A DNA stretch of 64,000 bases. Source: JAHIYU01 sp964476155 (GTDB taxonomy: Bacteria; Krumholzibacteriota; Krumholzibacteriia; LZORAL124-64-63). The notes below the pieces were generated by a model that made no database searches, had not been told where the DNA came from, and saw nothing but the letters and a program-made list of their open reading frames with translations. Positions 52,344 through 63,683 of this stretch are shown piece after piece (within the stretch, counting starts at the first letter, position 1; every line of letters begins with the position of its first letter). The stretch lies in contig CAYYYS010000011.1 of the NCBI GenBank assembly GCA_964476155.1, forward strand, positions 15,144-79,143, written 5' to 3'. The translations under genes and the position numbers were made by a program.

Positions 52344-55133
52344 GTGAGTAAATGGAACGACCGGTTTGCCTTGTCACTGATTGTCCTGCTCCTCATGGCC
52401 GGTATCGCACCCGCCCAAGAGCTTGACGACTGCCTCATCTGTCACGACGACGAGGAATTGACCAAGATTCGCGGGGACAGGGTCGTTTCCCTCTTCATCG
52501 ACCTGGACCTTTACGAGCGATCCGTCCACGGCCAGGAGGAACTGCTCTGCGTCGACTGCCACGAGGACCTCGAGGGTCTCGACGACGAGCACGACGAGGA
52601 ACTGGCGCGGGTCGACTGCTCCATGTGCCACGACGAAGAAGCCGAGATCTACTCCCGCAGCCTGCACGGCCTGGCGGTCGAGGCCGGCAATCCCGACGCG
52701 CCGTACTGCGCCGACTGTCACGGCGCCCACGATGTTTTGCCGCCGTCCGACGTCGAGTCGCGGGTCAATCGCTTCAACATTCCCATCATGTGCGGGAGCT
52801 GCCACAAGGAGGGGACGCAGGTCGCGCGCATGTACGACATTCCCCAGGACAGCATCCTCACGCATTATTCACAGAGCATCCACGGCGAGGGGCTCTTCCG
52901 GCGCGGCCTGACCATCACGGCCGTGTGCAGCGACTGTCACGGCTCACACAGCGTGCTGCCCCATACCGATGCGGCCTCGACCATCCATCGCGACAACGTG
53001 GCCTCGACCTGTCAGCAGTGCCATGGTCGCATCGAGCAGGTGCACCAGAAGGTGATCGCCGGTGAACTTTGGGAGCAGGAACCCCATAAGGTGCCGGCGT
53101 GCATCGAATGTCACCAGCCCCACGAGGTACGGCGTGTCTATTACGCGGAGGGCATGGCCGACCGCGAGTGCCTGGACTGCCATGGCCGGCACGACCTCGT
53201 AACCGAGCGCGACGGTCGGTCGGTGTCCCTGTACGTGGACCACGCCGAAACAGTCGGTTCGGCCCACACAAAAGTGGCCTGCGCCCAGTGTCATACCGGC
53301 GCCACACCATCGCATGACCGGCCCTGCGCGACCGTTGTCGATCACGTCGACTGCTCCATCTGCCATGCGGACCAGGTGGATCAGTATACGGCCAGCACGC
53401 ATGGTCTACTCGCGGCCAAGGGAGAGGCCGACGCTCCCGACTGTATCCGGTGCCACGGCACTCACGGCGTGCGCTTGCGGATCGATCCCCGGTCTCCCAC
53501 ATACGTGAGCAACATCGCCGGCTTGTGCGGTGAATGCCACGGTATCGGCGAGCAGGCCGACGTGAGAAACGAAGACGACATGACGGGCATGGTCGAGAAC
53601 TACACCGAGAGTGTTCACGGCCGGGCGGTACAGGACAAGGGCCTCGTGGTCGCGGCAACCTGTACGGATTGCCATACGCCTCACGCGGTTCTGCCCCAGA
53701 ATGACCCGGCCTCGAGCATCCATCGCAGCAACATCGTGCCCACATGTTCGGAGTGCCACGAGGGCATCTTCGAGACCTTCAAGTCCAGTATCCACTTCAC
53801 CGGGGATGCAAAGGACGGCATGGACCTGCCCCTGTGCGACGACTGTCACACGTCACACGAGATCGCCAGCACCGAGAAGAATGCGTTCAAGCTCGAGTTG
53901 GTGGAGCACTGCGGGCACTGCCACGAGGACGTGACGGAGTCCTACTTCGAGACCTTCCACGGCAAGGTCGTCGACCTGGGCTTCACGGCCACGGCCAAGT
54001 GCCAGGATTGTCACGGCGCCCACGATATCCTGCCCAAGTCGAACGCGGCTTCGGCCATCTCGCGCGAGAACATCGTGGGCACCTGCGGCCAGTGCCACGA
54101 GGGGTCGCATCAGCGCTTTGCCGACTTCCTGCCCCACGCGACCCATCACGATCGCGAGAAGTATCCGTTCATCTACTGGACCTGGTTCCTGATGACCGGA
54201 CTGCTCGTCGGCACCTTCGCCTTCTTCGGGCTGCACACGCTGCTCTGGATGCCGCGTTCGTTCATGGCCATGAAGCACGGGCGCCATCTGCGCCAGCAGT
54301 CCAGGGGCAAGCAGGAAGTGCGTCGCTTCACGGTGCTGCAGCGCAATCTGCACATCCTGGTGATTATCAGCTTCCTGAGTCTCGCGGTCACGGGGATGAC
54401 CCTGAAGTTCTCGTACCTGCCCTGGGCCCGGGCCATTTCCCACTTCCTGGGCGGTTTCGAGAGCACAGGCCTGATCCATCGTTGGGCCGCGCTGGTGACC
54501 TTCTTCTACTTCGCGCGTCACCTGACGGACATCTTCCAGCGCAAACGCAAGTCGGGGCAAAGCTGGCGGGAATACCTGACCGGCGAAAACTCCATGGTGC
54601 CCAAGCTGCGTGACCTGAAGGAGCTGGGCCAGACCTTCAAGTGGTTCATCGGCGCCGGGCCGCGGCCGCACTACGGTCGTTGGACCTACTGGGAGAAGTT
54701 CGACTACTTCGCGGTGTTCTGGGGCGTGGCCATGATCGGTTTTACGGGACTGACCCTGTGGTTCCCGGAGTTCTTCACGAGGTTCCTGCCGGGATCGTTC
54801 ATCAACATCGCGTCCATCATCCACTCGGACGAGGCGTTGCTGGCCACCGGCTTCATCTTTACGGTGCACTTCTTCAACACCCATTTCCGTCCGGACAAGT
54901 TCCCCATGGATCCGGTCATCTTCAAGCGCAGCGTGCCGCTGGAGGAACTCAAGGCGGACCGGCCGCGCGAATACGAGGAACTCGTGGCATCGGGTGAGCT
55001 GGAGAGCCTGTTGATGGACCCGCAGCCCGAGTCGCGTACCAAGTGGTTCCGGGTGTTTGGATTCACGGCCTTGGCCATCGGAATTTCCCTGGTTCTGCTG
55101 ATCATCTGGGCCGAACTCTTTGGTTATGGCTAG
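52344..55133 (+). CDS. 19-haem cytochrome c fused to a cytochrome b-type membrane module
   Basis: I use the GTG at 52344 (GGGGGC upstream), giving 929 aa with a signal peptide (FALSLIVLLLMAGIAPAQ). The periplasmic part (about residues 25-620) holds 19 CxxCH motifs, from CLICH and CVDCH near the start to CQDCH and CGQCH at the end, each a covalent haem site. The C-terminal 300 residues have four or five membrane helices with histidines (FFGLHTLLWMPRSFMAMKHG, HILVIISFLSLAVTGMTLKF, GLIHRWAALVTFFYFARH, then IASIIHSDEALLATGFIFTV). These resemble cytochrome b561/formate-dehydrogenase-gamma-type diheme subunits. It likely passes electrons between the quinone pool and periplasmic or extracellular partners. 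Direction and substrate are unknown. Confidence 0.93.
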   Translation: MSKWNDRFALSLIVLLLMAGIAPAQELDDCLICHDDEELTKIRGDRVVSLFIDLDLYERSVHGQEELLCVDCHEDLEGLDDEHDEELARVDCSMCHDEEAEIYSRSLHGLAVEAGNPDAPYCADCHGAHDVLPPSDVESRVNRFNIPIMCGSCHKEGTQVARMYDIPQDSILTHYSQSIHGEGLFRRGLTITAVCSDCHGSHSVLPHTDAASTIHRDNVASTCQQCHGRIEQVHQKVIAGELWEQEPHKVPACIECHQPHEVRRVYYAEGMADRECLDCHGRHDLVTERDGRSVSLYVDHAETVGSAHTKVACAQCHTGATPSHDRPCATVVDHVDCSICHADQVDQYTASTHGLLAAKGEADAPDCIRCHGTHGVRLRIDPRSPTYVSNIAGLCGECHGIGEQADVRNEDDMTGMVENYTESVHGRAVQDKGLVVAATCTDCHTPHAVLPQNDPASSIHRSNIVPTCSECHEGIFETFKSSIHFTGDAKDGMDLPLCDDCHTSHEIASTEKNAFKLELVEHCGHCHEDVTESYFETFHGKVVDLGFTATAKCQDCHGAHDILPKSNAASAISRENIVGTCGQCHEGSHQRFADFLPHATHHDREKYPFIYWTWFLMTGLLVGTFAFFGLHTLLWMPRSFMAMKHGRHLRQQSRGKQEVRRFTVLQRNLHILVIISFLSLAVTGMTLKFSYLPWARAISHFLGGFESTGLIHRWAALVTFFYFARHLTDIFQRKRKSGQSWREYLTGENSMVPKLRDLKELGQTFKWFIGAGPRPHYGRWTYWEKFDYFAVFWGVAMIGFTGLTLWFPEFFTRFLPGSFINIASIIHSDEALLATGFIFTVHFFNTHFRPDKFPMDPVIFKRSVPLEELKADRPREYEELVASGELESLLMDPQPESRTKWFRVFGFTALAIGISLVLLIIWAELFGYG

Positions 55134-55221
55134 TCCTGCACTCGCGCGCCTTACATCTGTCCACTTGTGAACAGCCTATCCTGTCGTTTCAGGTCTGGCA
55201 AAGCACTGGAAGGGTAGTTTC

Positions 55222-56679
55222 ATGAATAAGCGGTTGGTCTTGGCTCTGTTGATCGTCGTTCTGACATCCGTATCGGCTTTAGCGGAAACGCAGGAGCCGG
55301 TCGAGGTAACCGGTAGCTACTGGTATGTGGTGGATCACATCACGCAGGTGGACGACGGTGCCCGCGTTCGCGTGTGGCTGTCCATGCCCGGAGATCGTCC
55401 GGGTCAGATCGTCAAGATCCGCAACATCAGTCCGCAACCGGCCGAAATTATCGTCGACCACGACCACGGCAACCGTGTCGTCTACTGGGACGTGATGCCG
55501 GAGCCCGATACCGAGATCATGCTGTTCCATTACGACTTTGACGCGACCATGACGCCCGTGTCCATGACGCCCGATGATCAGGCCGCCATACACTTCGACC
55601 GGACGTCAAACGTCTTCAGCCGCTATACCGCCGCGAGCGACCTGATCCGTATCGACGGCGAGGTCGCGTCCACGGCTCTGCGCATCGTGGGGGACGAGAC
55701 CCATCCCGAGCGTCGCGCCAAGAGGCTCTTCGACTGGCTGGTCGGCAACCTGGAGTTCGAGCCCGGCGGCACCTCCGACAGCAACACCCTGGGCACGCTG
55801 CAGAGCCGGCGGGGCGATTGCGGTCAGTACAGTCGTCTGTTCACCGCCATGTGCCGTTCGCTCGGTATTCCCGCCCGCACGATCGCGACTCATTGGCTGA
55901 CCGGCGGCATGCACCGTCTGGCCGAGTTCTATCTGCCACCCCACGGCTGGGTGCCGGTGGACGTTGCCGTGGCCCAGGTATTGGTACCGGAAAGCACCCT
56001 GTTCACCGCGGCCGAGGCGCAGATGTTCGCCAAGGCGAAGGGTATCCCCGTCATGGAGCCGGACTGGCTCTTCGGCAACGCCCCGTCCTCCCAGATCGTC
56101 TTGTCGGTTGGCAATGATCTGGAACTCGTGCCGGCCGACGGGTCGGCGCCCCGGATGTTCGCAACGCTCGAACCGGGTGGCGACCGGGCCAAGCCGGCGG
56201 CGTTGATTATCGAAGGTCTCGGTGACGAATACGTGGCGGGTGGTTTTATAGCCTGGGGTTCCGTGCTCGACGAAGAGCAGGCCCGCGACATGACGCACCA
56301 GAAGCTGGTGTCGCGCTTTTTGTCGAAAGGTCTGTACGATGTGGCCGAGCAGGGATGTCTCCAGATGCAGGCCGACGATCCCGACGACGTCACAAGCTGG
56401 ATGAACCTGGGACTGGTCAATCTGCGCGCGGGTCTCTTCGACAAGGCCGAAGCCTGTTTCAACCGTGCGTTACGCGGACACGTGACCGGTCGGCATGAGA
56501 AATTCGAGAGTTCTATCTGGGCGCACAACTACCTCGGCAACTGCTACGACCTCATGGGACGGCGTGAGATGGCCGTTGAGCAGTATGACGAAGTCATAGC
56601 GTTGGACAACAACTACCGCGGCGCGGTGAAGTACGCCCTGCTCTATCTGACCAGGCCTTTCACGACCAGTGATTTTTAG
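55222..56679 (+). CDS. Secreted transglutaminase-like protein with TPR tail
   Basis: A 485-aa protein with a signal peptide (LVLALLIVVLTSVSALAE). The transglutaminase core shows the cysteine in SRRGDCGQYSRLFTAMCRSL, the histidine in GGMHRLAEFYL and the aspartate in WVPVDVA. These form the papain-like triad. Residues about 370-485 hold TPR-like helices (VTSWMNLGLVNLRAGLFDKA, then EMAVEQYDEVIALDNNYRGA). Bacterial proteins of this type often act as cysteine proteases or amidases. It starts 88 bp after the cytochrome stop, on the same strand, and might belong to the same transcript. Confidence 0.88.
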   Translation: MNKRLVLALLIVVLTSVSALAETQEPVEVTGSYWYVVDHITQVDDGARVRVWLSMPGDRPGQIVKIRNISPQPAEIIVDHDHGNRVVYWDVMPEPDTEIMLFHYDFDATMTPVSMTPDDQAAIHFDRTSNVFSRYTAASDLIRIDGEVASTALRIVGDETHPERRAKRLFDWLVGNLEFEPGGTSDSNTLGTLQSRRGDCGQYSRLFTAMCRSLGIPARTIATHWLTGGMHRLAEFYLPPHGWVPVDVAVAQVLVPESTLFTAAEAQMFAKAKGIPVMEPDWLFGNAPSSQIVLSVGNDLELVPADGSAPRMFATLEPGGDRAKPAALIIEGLGDEYVAGGFIAWGSVLDEEQARDMTHQKLVSRFLSKGLYDVAEQGCLQMQADDPDDVTSWMNLGLVNLRAGLFDKAEACFNRALRGHVTGRHEKFESSIWAHNYLGNCYDLMGRREMAVEQYDEVIALDNNYRGAVKYALLYLTRPFTTSDF

Positions 56680-57006
56680 CAGTTATTTACACGAGTTTTC
56701 CGTGTCCATGTGGTATGTATTCCCTAATCGGGATCGTCCACGGCCAGGGCCGTGGCGTGTGTTTTAGGCATGATCCGGGTGAGTGGTTCGTTCGTGATCA
56801 ACATGTCGTCGTCAGACACATCCGCAAAGATCACGTTCGATCTGCGGGAGGCGAACCACCGGGGCATCCCGGACAGTAGGAATCCGGCCTCATGAATGAA
56901 GTATTGTGATAATCCCCGTTAAATAACCGCCTCTAGGAGCCGATAACAGAATGACGGGGACATCTGTGATATCCCCGGCATGGTGTTGTGAGGAAAGGAT
57001 ACGGAG
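56680..57006. other. Intergenic region with two inverted repeats before the giant VCBS gene
   Basis: No gene is supported in these 327 bp. An 8-bp perfect inverted repeat (CCACGGCC, two-base loop, GGCCGTGG) lies at 56738-56755, followed by CGTGTGTTTT, and may weakly terminate the transglutaminase transcript. A second hairpin at 56955-56977 (CGGGGA-C-ATC, loop TGT, GAT-A-TCCCCG; one mismatch) ends about 30 bases before the VCBS start codon and could be a 5'-leader element. Confidence 0.4.
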
Positions 57007-60000
57007 ATGACTGAGAGGCGGATTATGGCCCGTGCCGTTTGGCGTGTGCCTGTGTTTCTGGTGTTTTGCGCGGGAAGCGCCTTCGCGCAGTGGAGCGACG
57101 CCTCCACACCCGACCTGGCCGACCTCACCCCGAGTCACGGAGCCACCTGGGCCGACTTCGACAACGATGGCGACCTGGATCTCTATGTGGCGAACAACGG
57201 CAACAACAAGCTCTTCCGCAACGATGGGGAGGACGGCGGCAGTCCGGGGGACTGGCTGTTCGTGAACGTCGCACCCACCGGCACGGGCATCGGCAGCAGC
57301 CAGGTTTCCAGCGTCGGCATCTGGGGCGACTACGACAACGACGGCGACCTGGATCTCTACCTGGCCAATACCCAGGGCGCCAATCATCTCTTCCGCAACG
57401 ATCCGGTCACGCCGGGCTGGCCCGAGGATCCGGACCGCCTCTTCGTCGACGTGACCAACAGTCTCGTTCTCGGTTCCACCCGCAGCACCCACACCTGTTC
57501 GTGGATCGATTACGACCGCGATGGTGATCTTGATCTCTACATGACCGACTCGGTCGGCAACATCCTGCTGCGCAACGACGGCGAGAGTCCCTACAGTCCC
57601 GGTGAATGGCTCTTCACCGACGTGACCGTCATGACCGCGACCGGCAGCACCGGCGACAGCCAGAGCGCCGTCTGGGCCGACTACGACGACGACGGCGATC
57701 AGGATCTCTTCATCGTCGATTACAACGGAACGAATCTGCTGCTGCGCAACGATCCCGAGAACCCCGGCGATCCCGACGATCTGCGTCGCGTGTTCGTCGA
57801 CATGACCGTGGCGGCCGGCCTCGACGGCACCGGCCTCGGCCGTGGTGCCGCCTGGGGCGACTTCGACAACGACGGCGACTTCGACCTTTACGTCACCAAC
57901 TACGCGCAGGCGAATCGTCTTTACCGCAACGACGCCGGTGTCTTTATGGACATCTCGGCCAACGCCCTGGTGGACGACGCGGGCAACGGCCGCAACTGCT
58001 CCTGGATCGACTACGACAACGACGGTGACCTGGACCTCCATGTGGTCAACTTCGACAATGGCGTCGTGACCGAGGACAGCCGGCTCTACCGTAACGACGG
58101 CCCCGACGGCGGCGAGCCCGACGGCTGGCTCTTTGTAGAGGTGGCCGATGTGCTCCTGGCCAACGACGAAGCCGATGGCGCCTCGTCCTGCTGGGCCGAC
58201 TACGACGGCGACGGAGACCTGGACGTATACCTGGCCAACTGGAACAACGGCCACGCCAACCGTCTCGTGCGCAACGACCAGGCGACCGGAAACCACTTCC
58301 TGCACGTCAATCTGATCGGCAAGTCCTCGGGCGTCACGGCCATCGGGGCGCGTCTGACCCTGTCGGCCGGCGGCGTCCATCAGATCAGGGAGATCAACGG
58401 CGGCGAGGGTTACCACAGCCAGAATACGCTCACCGCCGAGTTCGGACTCGGCACGGCGACACTGGTCGACTCGCTCCTGATCGAATGGCCCACCGGGGGG
58501 ATCCAGCAGATCCTGACCCTGGCGGCCGACCAGTGGCTGCAGTTCTCGGAAGTGGGTCCCGACGTGCCCACCATGTATGTCGAGCCCCTGTACACGGCGG
58601 GTACGGTCAACACCGTCAGCTGGAGCGACGAGGCCGCCAGCGGCGCCGTCGAATACGAGGTGCAGGCCGCCGAGAGCACCGAGTTCGCCGATCTCGTGGG
58701 GACCAGCGGTTGGATCGCCGGTCTGAGCCACGAGTTCACCGGTCTGACCGACGGACAGCTCGTCTACTATCGCGTGCGATCGCGCAACGCCCAGAGCATC
58801 ACCTCGCGCTGGTCCGACAGCGTGGCGTCCACACAGGACGACGGCGTTCCCTTCTCCAACGTCCTGCCCGTGGATACGCCGCGAGAGGCCTTGCCCTTCT
58901 ACGTGACCTTCACCGCCGACGACAACGGCAGCGGTGTGGACTTCGTCGAGCTCTGGTACAATTTCGACGGTGGCCCCTGGCTGCTCGTCGACACCGTCTG
59001 CGACGAGGGACCGTTCCTGTTCAACGTTCCCGACGGCGTGGGTCTCTACGGTTTCTATACGGTGGCCACCGATTTCCTGGGCGTGGCCGAAGCGGCGCCC
59101 GCGATCGCCGATATCACCGTGGTGACGGTCCCGTCCGAGTGGGTCAACGTGGCCCCGACCGACGGTAGTGGCGTGGGCAACGACGGCAACGGCCGCGGCG
59201 CCGCCTGGGGCGATTACGACGGCGACGGCGCCCCGGATCTATTCATCACCAACCGCCCCGTGTGGTTCACCGGGGCCGACGAAACCAACCACCTCTACCA
59301 CAACGACGGCGAGGATCTGGGCAACCCGGACTCCTGGCTCTTCCAGGACACGACCACCGGCGCCATGAGCGACGCCGACTACGGCCAGGGTGTGGCCTGG
59401 GGCGACTTCGACGGCGACGGCGACCTGGATTTCTACGAAGCCAGCATGACCGTCAGCTCGCCTTCGCCCAACCACCTTTTCCGTAACGACGGCGGCGGTG
59501 CCTTCACCGATATCGCCCCGCAGACCGGTACCGATGATACCGGCAGTTCCCGCTCGGTGGCCTGGGTCGATTTCGACAACGACGGCGACCTCGACCTCTA
59601 CCTCAGCAGCGACGGACCAAACCGTCTCTATCGCAACGACGGTGAAGATCCCTGGGAACCGGGTGCCTGGCTGTTCACGAACGTGGCGCCAGAGAACGGC
59701 ACCGGTATCGGCGACGATCGCTACACCATGGGCTGCGCCTGGGGCGACTTCGACAACGACGGCGACCAGGATCTGTACCTGGCCAACTACAACGGCGGCG
59801 CCAATGCCCTGTTCCGCAACGACGGCGGAGATCCCTACAACGAGGGCGAGTGGTTGTGGACCAACGTGGCGACCGTCATGGGCGTGGACGACGCCGACGA
59901 CGGCCTCGGCTGCACCTGGGGCGATTACGACGGCGATGGCTGGCTCGACCTGTACCTGACCAACCAGGGTCCCAACCGTCTGTACCACCGCATCGCGGGC

Positions 60001-62983
60001 AGCGATCTCTTCGAGAATGTGGCCCCATTGATCGGCAACGGTCTGGACGACGGCAGCTACAGTACGGGCTGCGCCTGGGCGGACTACGACAACGACCAGG
60101 ACCTCGATCTCTACGTGGCCAGCCACTGGACCAACGCCCAGGATGACTGGGTGCCCAACATGCTCTTCCGCAACGACGGCGAAAACCTGGGCGGCCCCGG
60201 CGGTTGGAATTTCGTGAATGTCGCCTCGAAGATGGGCTTCGGCGTCGGCTCGGGCGCCAACACCACCGCCGCCTGCTGGGCCGACTACGACGAGGACGGC
60301 GACCTGGACGTCTACCTGTGCAATATGACGGGCACGGCCAACGAACTCTTCCGCAATGACGTGCCCGAGACCGCCTACAACCGATGGTTGCATATCGATC
60401 TGGTCTCCAAGTCCTACAACACCACGGCCATCGGTGCGCGGGTCCGCTGTAGCGCCGCCGGCCAGCGCATGATCCGCGAAGTGGACGGCGGGTCCGGTTT
60501 CGTGTCGCAGAGTTCGTTGACCGTCGAGTTCGGACTGGGCCTGATCGCCGTGGCCGATACCGTCGAGATCCTCTGGCCATCCGGTATCGTGCAAACCCTG
60601 TTCGACGTCGCGGCCAACCAGCGTCTCACCATCGAGGAACCGGGTCCCGACGCGCCGGTCATCACCGCGCTGCCCCTCTTTTCACCCGGCGATTCGATCG
60701 AGATCGTCTGGAGCGACATGTCGTCCAGCGGCGCCACGGCCTACCAGGTCCAACAAAGCCGGAATCCGGCCTTCAGCACCGTCTCCACGAGTATCTGGAT
60801 GCCCGACACCACCTTCGTGTTCGACGACATGAATGACGGCTTCACCGGGTTCTACCATGTCCGGTCCCGCGACGACGAGTTGAACGTCTCGCGCTGGTCC
60901 TGCACGGTCACCACCACCCAGGACGTCGTCCAGCCCGAGTCGGCGGTGCTGCCCATCGTCATCAGCTATCAGGGCCTGCCTTTCGAGGTGGGCTTCTCGG
61001 CCGAGGACACGGTCAGCGGCGTGGCGCGCGTGGATCTCTACTACCGCTACACCGACATCGGCGTCTACAGCCTGTTCGGGTCTTCGACGGACGGGAGTCC
61101 CATCGTCTTCGATATCCCCGATGGCCTGGGCGACTACTACTTCTACACCGTCGCCGAGGACAGTGTAGGCAACCTGGAGGACGTGCCCATGGTCCACGAT
61201 CAGATGGTGACCGTCACGGCGTCCCCCTGGATCCTGGTATCACCGGACGACGGCTCTGGAATCGGCGACGACGGCAACGGCCGCGGCACCGCCTGGGGCG
61301 ACTACGACGGCGACGGCGACCACGATCTCTACATCTCCAACCGCATTGCCTACCAGAGCGGGGCCGATCCCACCAACCACCTCTTCCGCAACGACGGCGA
61401 GGACACGGGCGACCCCGACGGCTGGCTCTTCCCAGACGTCACCACGCCGGCCCTCGCCGACGACCAGTATGGTCAGGGCGTGTCCTGGGCCGATTTCGAC
61501 GGTGACGGCGACCTCGATCTCTACATGGTCAACATGCAGGTCAATCCCGACTACGACGCCCCCAACCACCTGTATCGCAACGACGGCGGCGGCGTGTTCA
61601 CGGATATCGGCGTCGAGACCGGCGTCAACGATCCCGGCAGCGGCCGCAGCTGTTCCTGGCGCGATTTCGACCAGGACGGTGACGTGGATCTCTACCTCTG
61701 CAACAGCGGCCAGAACCGTCTCTACCGCAACGACGGCGAGCACCCGACGATTCCCGGCCAGTGGGTCTTCACCAACGTGGCGCCCCTGGACGGCTCCGGT
61801 ATCGGCGACGACAGCTACACCATGGCCTGCGCCTGGGCCGACATCGACGGCGACGGCGATCCCGACATCTACCTGTCGAACTTCGACGATCAGCCCAACC
61901 GCCTGTTGCGAAACGACGGCGAGGATCCGGAGAATCCGGGCGTGTGGTTGTGGGTCGATCTGGCGTACGACCTGGGCGTGGACAATTCCCACAGCAGCAC
62001 CGGCTGCATGTGGGGCGACTTCGATAACGACGGGCGCCTGGACCTGTTCGTCTGCAACGACGGACCCAACGCCCTTTATCACAACATCTCGTCGATCGAC
62101 CCCTTACTGCAGGGCGATGTGGTCTACTCTACGGCCGCCAACGGGAAAGCCGCCAACGGCCTCGAATTCGTGGACATCGCCCCCTTGTACGACATCGGCC
62201 TGGACGACGGCCAGTNNNNNNNNNNNNNNNNNNNNNNNNNNNNNNNNNNNNNNNNNNNNNNNNNNNNNNNNNNNNNNNNNNNNNNNNNNNNNNNNNNNNN
62301 NNNNNNNNNNNNNNNACGACGGCGACCTGGACCTCTATCTCGCCACCATGGCGGGCCTGAACAACAAGCTCTTCCGCAACGACGTGGCCGACTCCACGGA
62401 CAACCACTGGCTGCATGTGGACATGTTGACCCTGGACGCCAACACCGTGGGCATCGGCGCCACCCTGCGCTGCGTGACCGGCGAGATCACCCGGATCCGC
62501 GAGGTGGACGGCGGTTCCGGCTTCCTCTCGCAGGGATCGCTGACGGTGGAGTTCGGCCTGGGCGCCGCCACTATCGTGGACTCCCTCGAGATCCGTTGGC
62601 CGACCGGCGTGCGCCGACTGTTGCTCGACGTGGCCGTGGATCAACGCCTGCTCATCACCCAGATCTCCACGGGTGTCGAGGATCCGGAGACGCCGGACTT
62701 GCCGCTGGCGTTCCAGGTGTATCCCAACTACCCGAACCCATTCAACCCATCGACCGTTATCCGCTTCGACCTGCCCCACGCGAGCCACGTGAACCTCTCG
62801 ATCTACGCCCTGGACGGATCGCGTGTGGTGACCCTGGTGAACGAGGAGCTGCCGGCCGGCCGACAAGGCGCGATCTGGTTCGGTCGCGATCAGCAGGGAG
62901 CGCGCGTTGCGTCGGGACTGTACTTCTACCGGGTGCAGACGCCTGATCGGATGGAGACGCGCCGGATGATGCTCGTCAAATGA
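57007..62983 (+). CDS. Giant secreted VCBS/FG-GAP and ASPIC/UnbV repeat protein with FlgD-like sorting tail, split by a sequence gap
   Basis: The ATG at 57007 follows AAAGGA and a signal peptide (VPVFLVFCAGSAFAQ) is clear. The protein has three large units. Each contains about seven calcium-binding FG-GAP repeats of the form WADYDNDGDLDLYLAN and ends in an ASPIC/UnbV domain (IGARLTLSAGGVHQIREING, then FGLGTATLVDSLLIEWPTGG). Units are joined by two fibronectin/Ig-like linkers. The end carries YPNYPNPFNPSTVIRF and GLYFYRVQTPDR, a T9SS-like C-terminal domain. The frame changes across the 100-N gap, so the gap is not truly 100 bp. The total would be about 2030 residues. Likely a surface-exposed, calcium-stabilised adhesive or scaffold protein; this role is inference. 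Confidence 0.9.
57112..62660. repeat. Three tandem about 2-kb units inside the VCBS protein
   Basis: Unit 1 spans about 57112-58560, unit 2 about 59140-60640 and unit 3 about 61210-62660, spaced roughly 2.05 kb apart. Units 2 and 3 start with closely similar sequence (GSGVGNDGNGRGAAWGDYDG versus GSGIGDDGNGRGTAWGDYDG), showing duplication of the whole module. The similarity probably explains why assembly broke here. Confidence 0.8.
62216..62315. other. Scaffold gap of 100 Ns
   Basis: Exactly 100 N bases. The reading frames before and after are compatible only if the true missing length is a multiple of three, so 100 is a placeholder. Confidence 0.98.
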
Positions 62984-63162
62984 TCCCGTTGCGTCGGGGG
63001 CGGTGCCAACCGCTCCCGACGCTTTGGGTGAACAACCGTTAACCTGAAGTCGCAAACAGCGCTCGGTCTTTCTTGACCCCGGCCTCTCGTCTCACCATTT
63101 TTGACCCTCGTCGATGTACGGCTTTGACCGACGAAGCCGCTTTCCAGACCGCGAGGGTTTCC

Positions 63163-63663
63163 ATGCTGGTAACAACCTTATCCTCAAGCGACCGCACCTG
63201 GGTCCGCGATCGCACCGAACTCCTGTTCGGAGGCGAGACGGTCGTCAGTCGAGACGTCGTCCACCAGCCGTCGGAACTCCCCGGCTTCATCGCCATGGAG
63301 GGCAGCGAGCGGATCGGTCTGGCCACCTATCAGATCACCGACAACAAATGCGAACTGGTCACCCTGGACGCCCTGTGCCAGTGGTGCGGCGTGGGCACGT
63401 CCCTGCTGGAGGCCGTCGAGGCTGCCGCGCGCGCCGAGGGCTGCACCAAGATCTGGGTGATCACCACCAACGACAATCTCGACGGCCTGCGCTTCTTCCA
63501 GCGTTGCGGCTATCGCATCACCGCGGTGCGCGTCAACGGCATGGAGCACATCCGGCAGCTGAAGCCCGGCGTACCCATGGTGGGCCAATACGGCATCCCC
63601 ATCAACGACGAGATCGAGATGGAGAAGGCGCTGGACGACGGAGAAAGCTGGAAAGTCGTCTGA
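63163..63663 (+). CDS. GNAT-family N-acetyltransferase
   Basis: The ATG at 63163 has GAGGG at the right distance (166 aa); the open frame continues upstream to 63073 without similar support. The GNAT core is visible: ELVTLDALCQWCGVGTSLLE (motif A, with the acetyl-CoA pyrophosphate loop, here with cysteines in place of the usual Q-x-x-G-x-G start), then AEGCTKIWVITTNDNLDGLR and FFQRCGYRITAV (motif B). Substrate unknown. It lies between the VCBS protein and the YfcC-type transporter, 20 bp before the latter, and the two are probably co-transcribed. Confidence 0.85.
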   Translation: MLVTTLSSSDRTWVRDRTELLFGGETVVSRDVVHQPSELPGFIAMEGSERIGLATYQITDNKCELVTLDALCQWCGVGTSLLEAVEAAARAEGCTKIWVITTNDNLDGLRFFQRCGYRITAVRVNGMEHIRQLKPGVPMVGQYGIPINDEIEMEKALDDGESWKVV

Positions 63664-63683
63664 CGATCCTGTAGGTTGCCCGG

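Noticed and set aside
56890..58731. Long minus-strand open frame opposite the VCBS gene
   Set aside because: The repetitive valine/glycine/alanine-rich protein mirrors the Asp-rich calcium repeats on the other strand, and has no start signal.
57112..62660. Periodic repeats that might be taken for a CRISPR or satellite array
   Set aside because: The periodicity is that of protein-coding FG-GAP repeats, which vary at synonymous sites and remain in frame.
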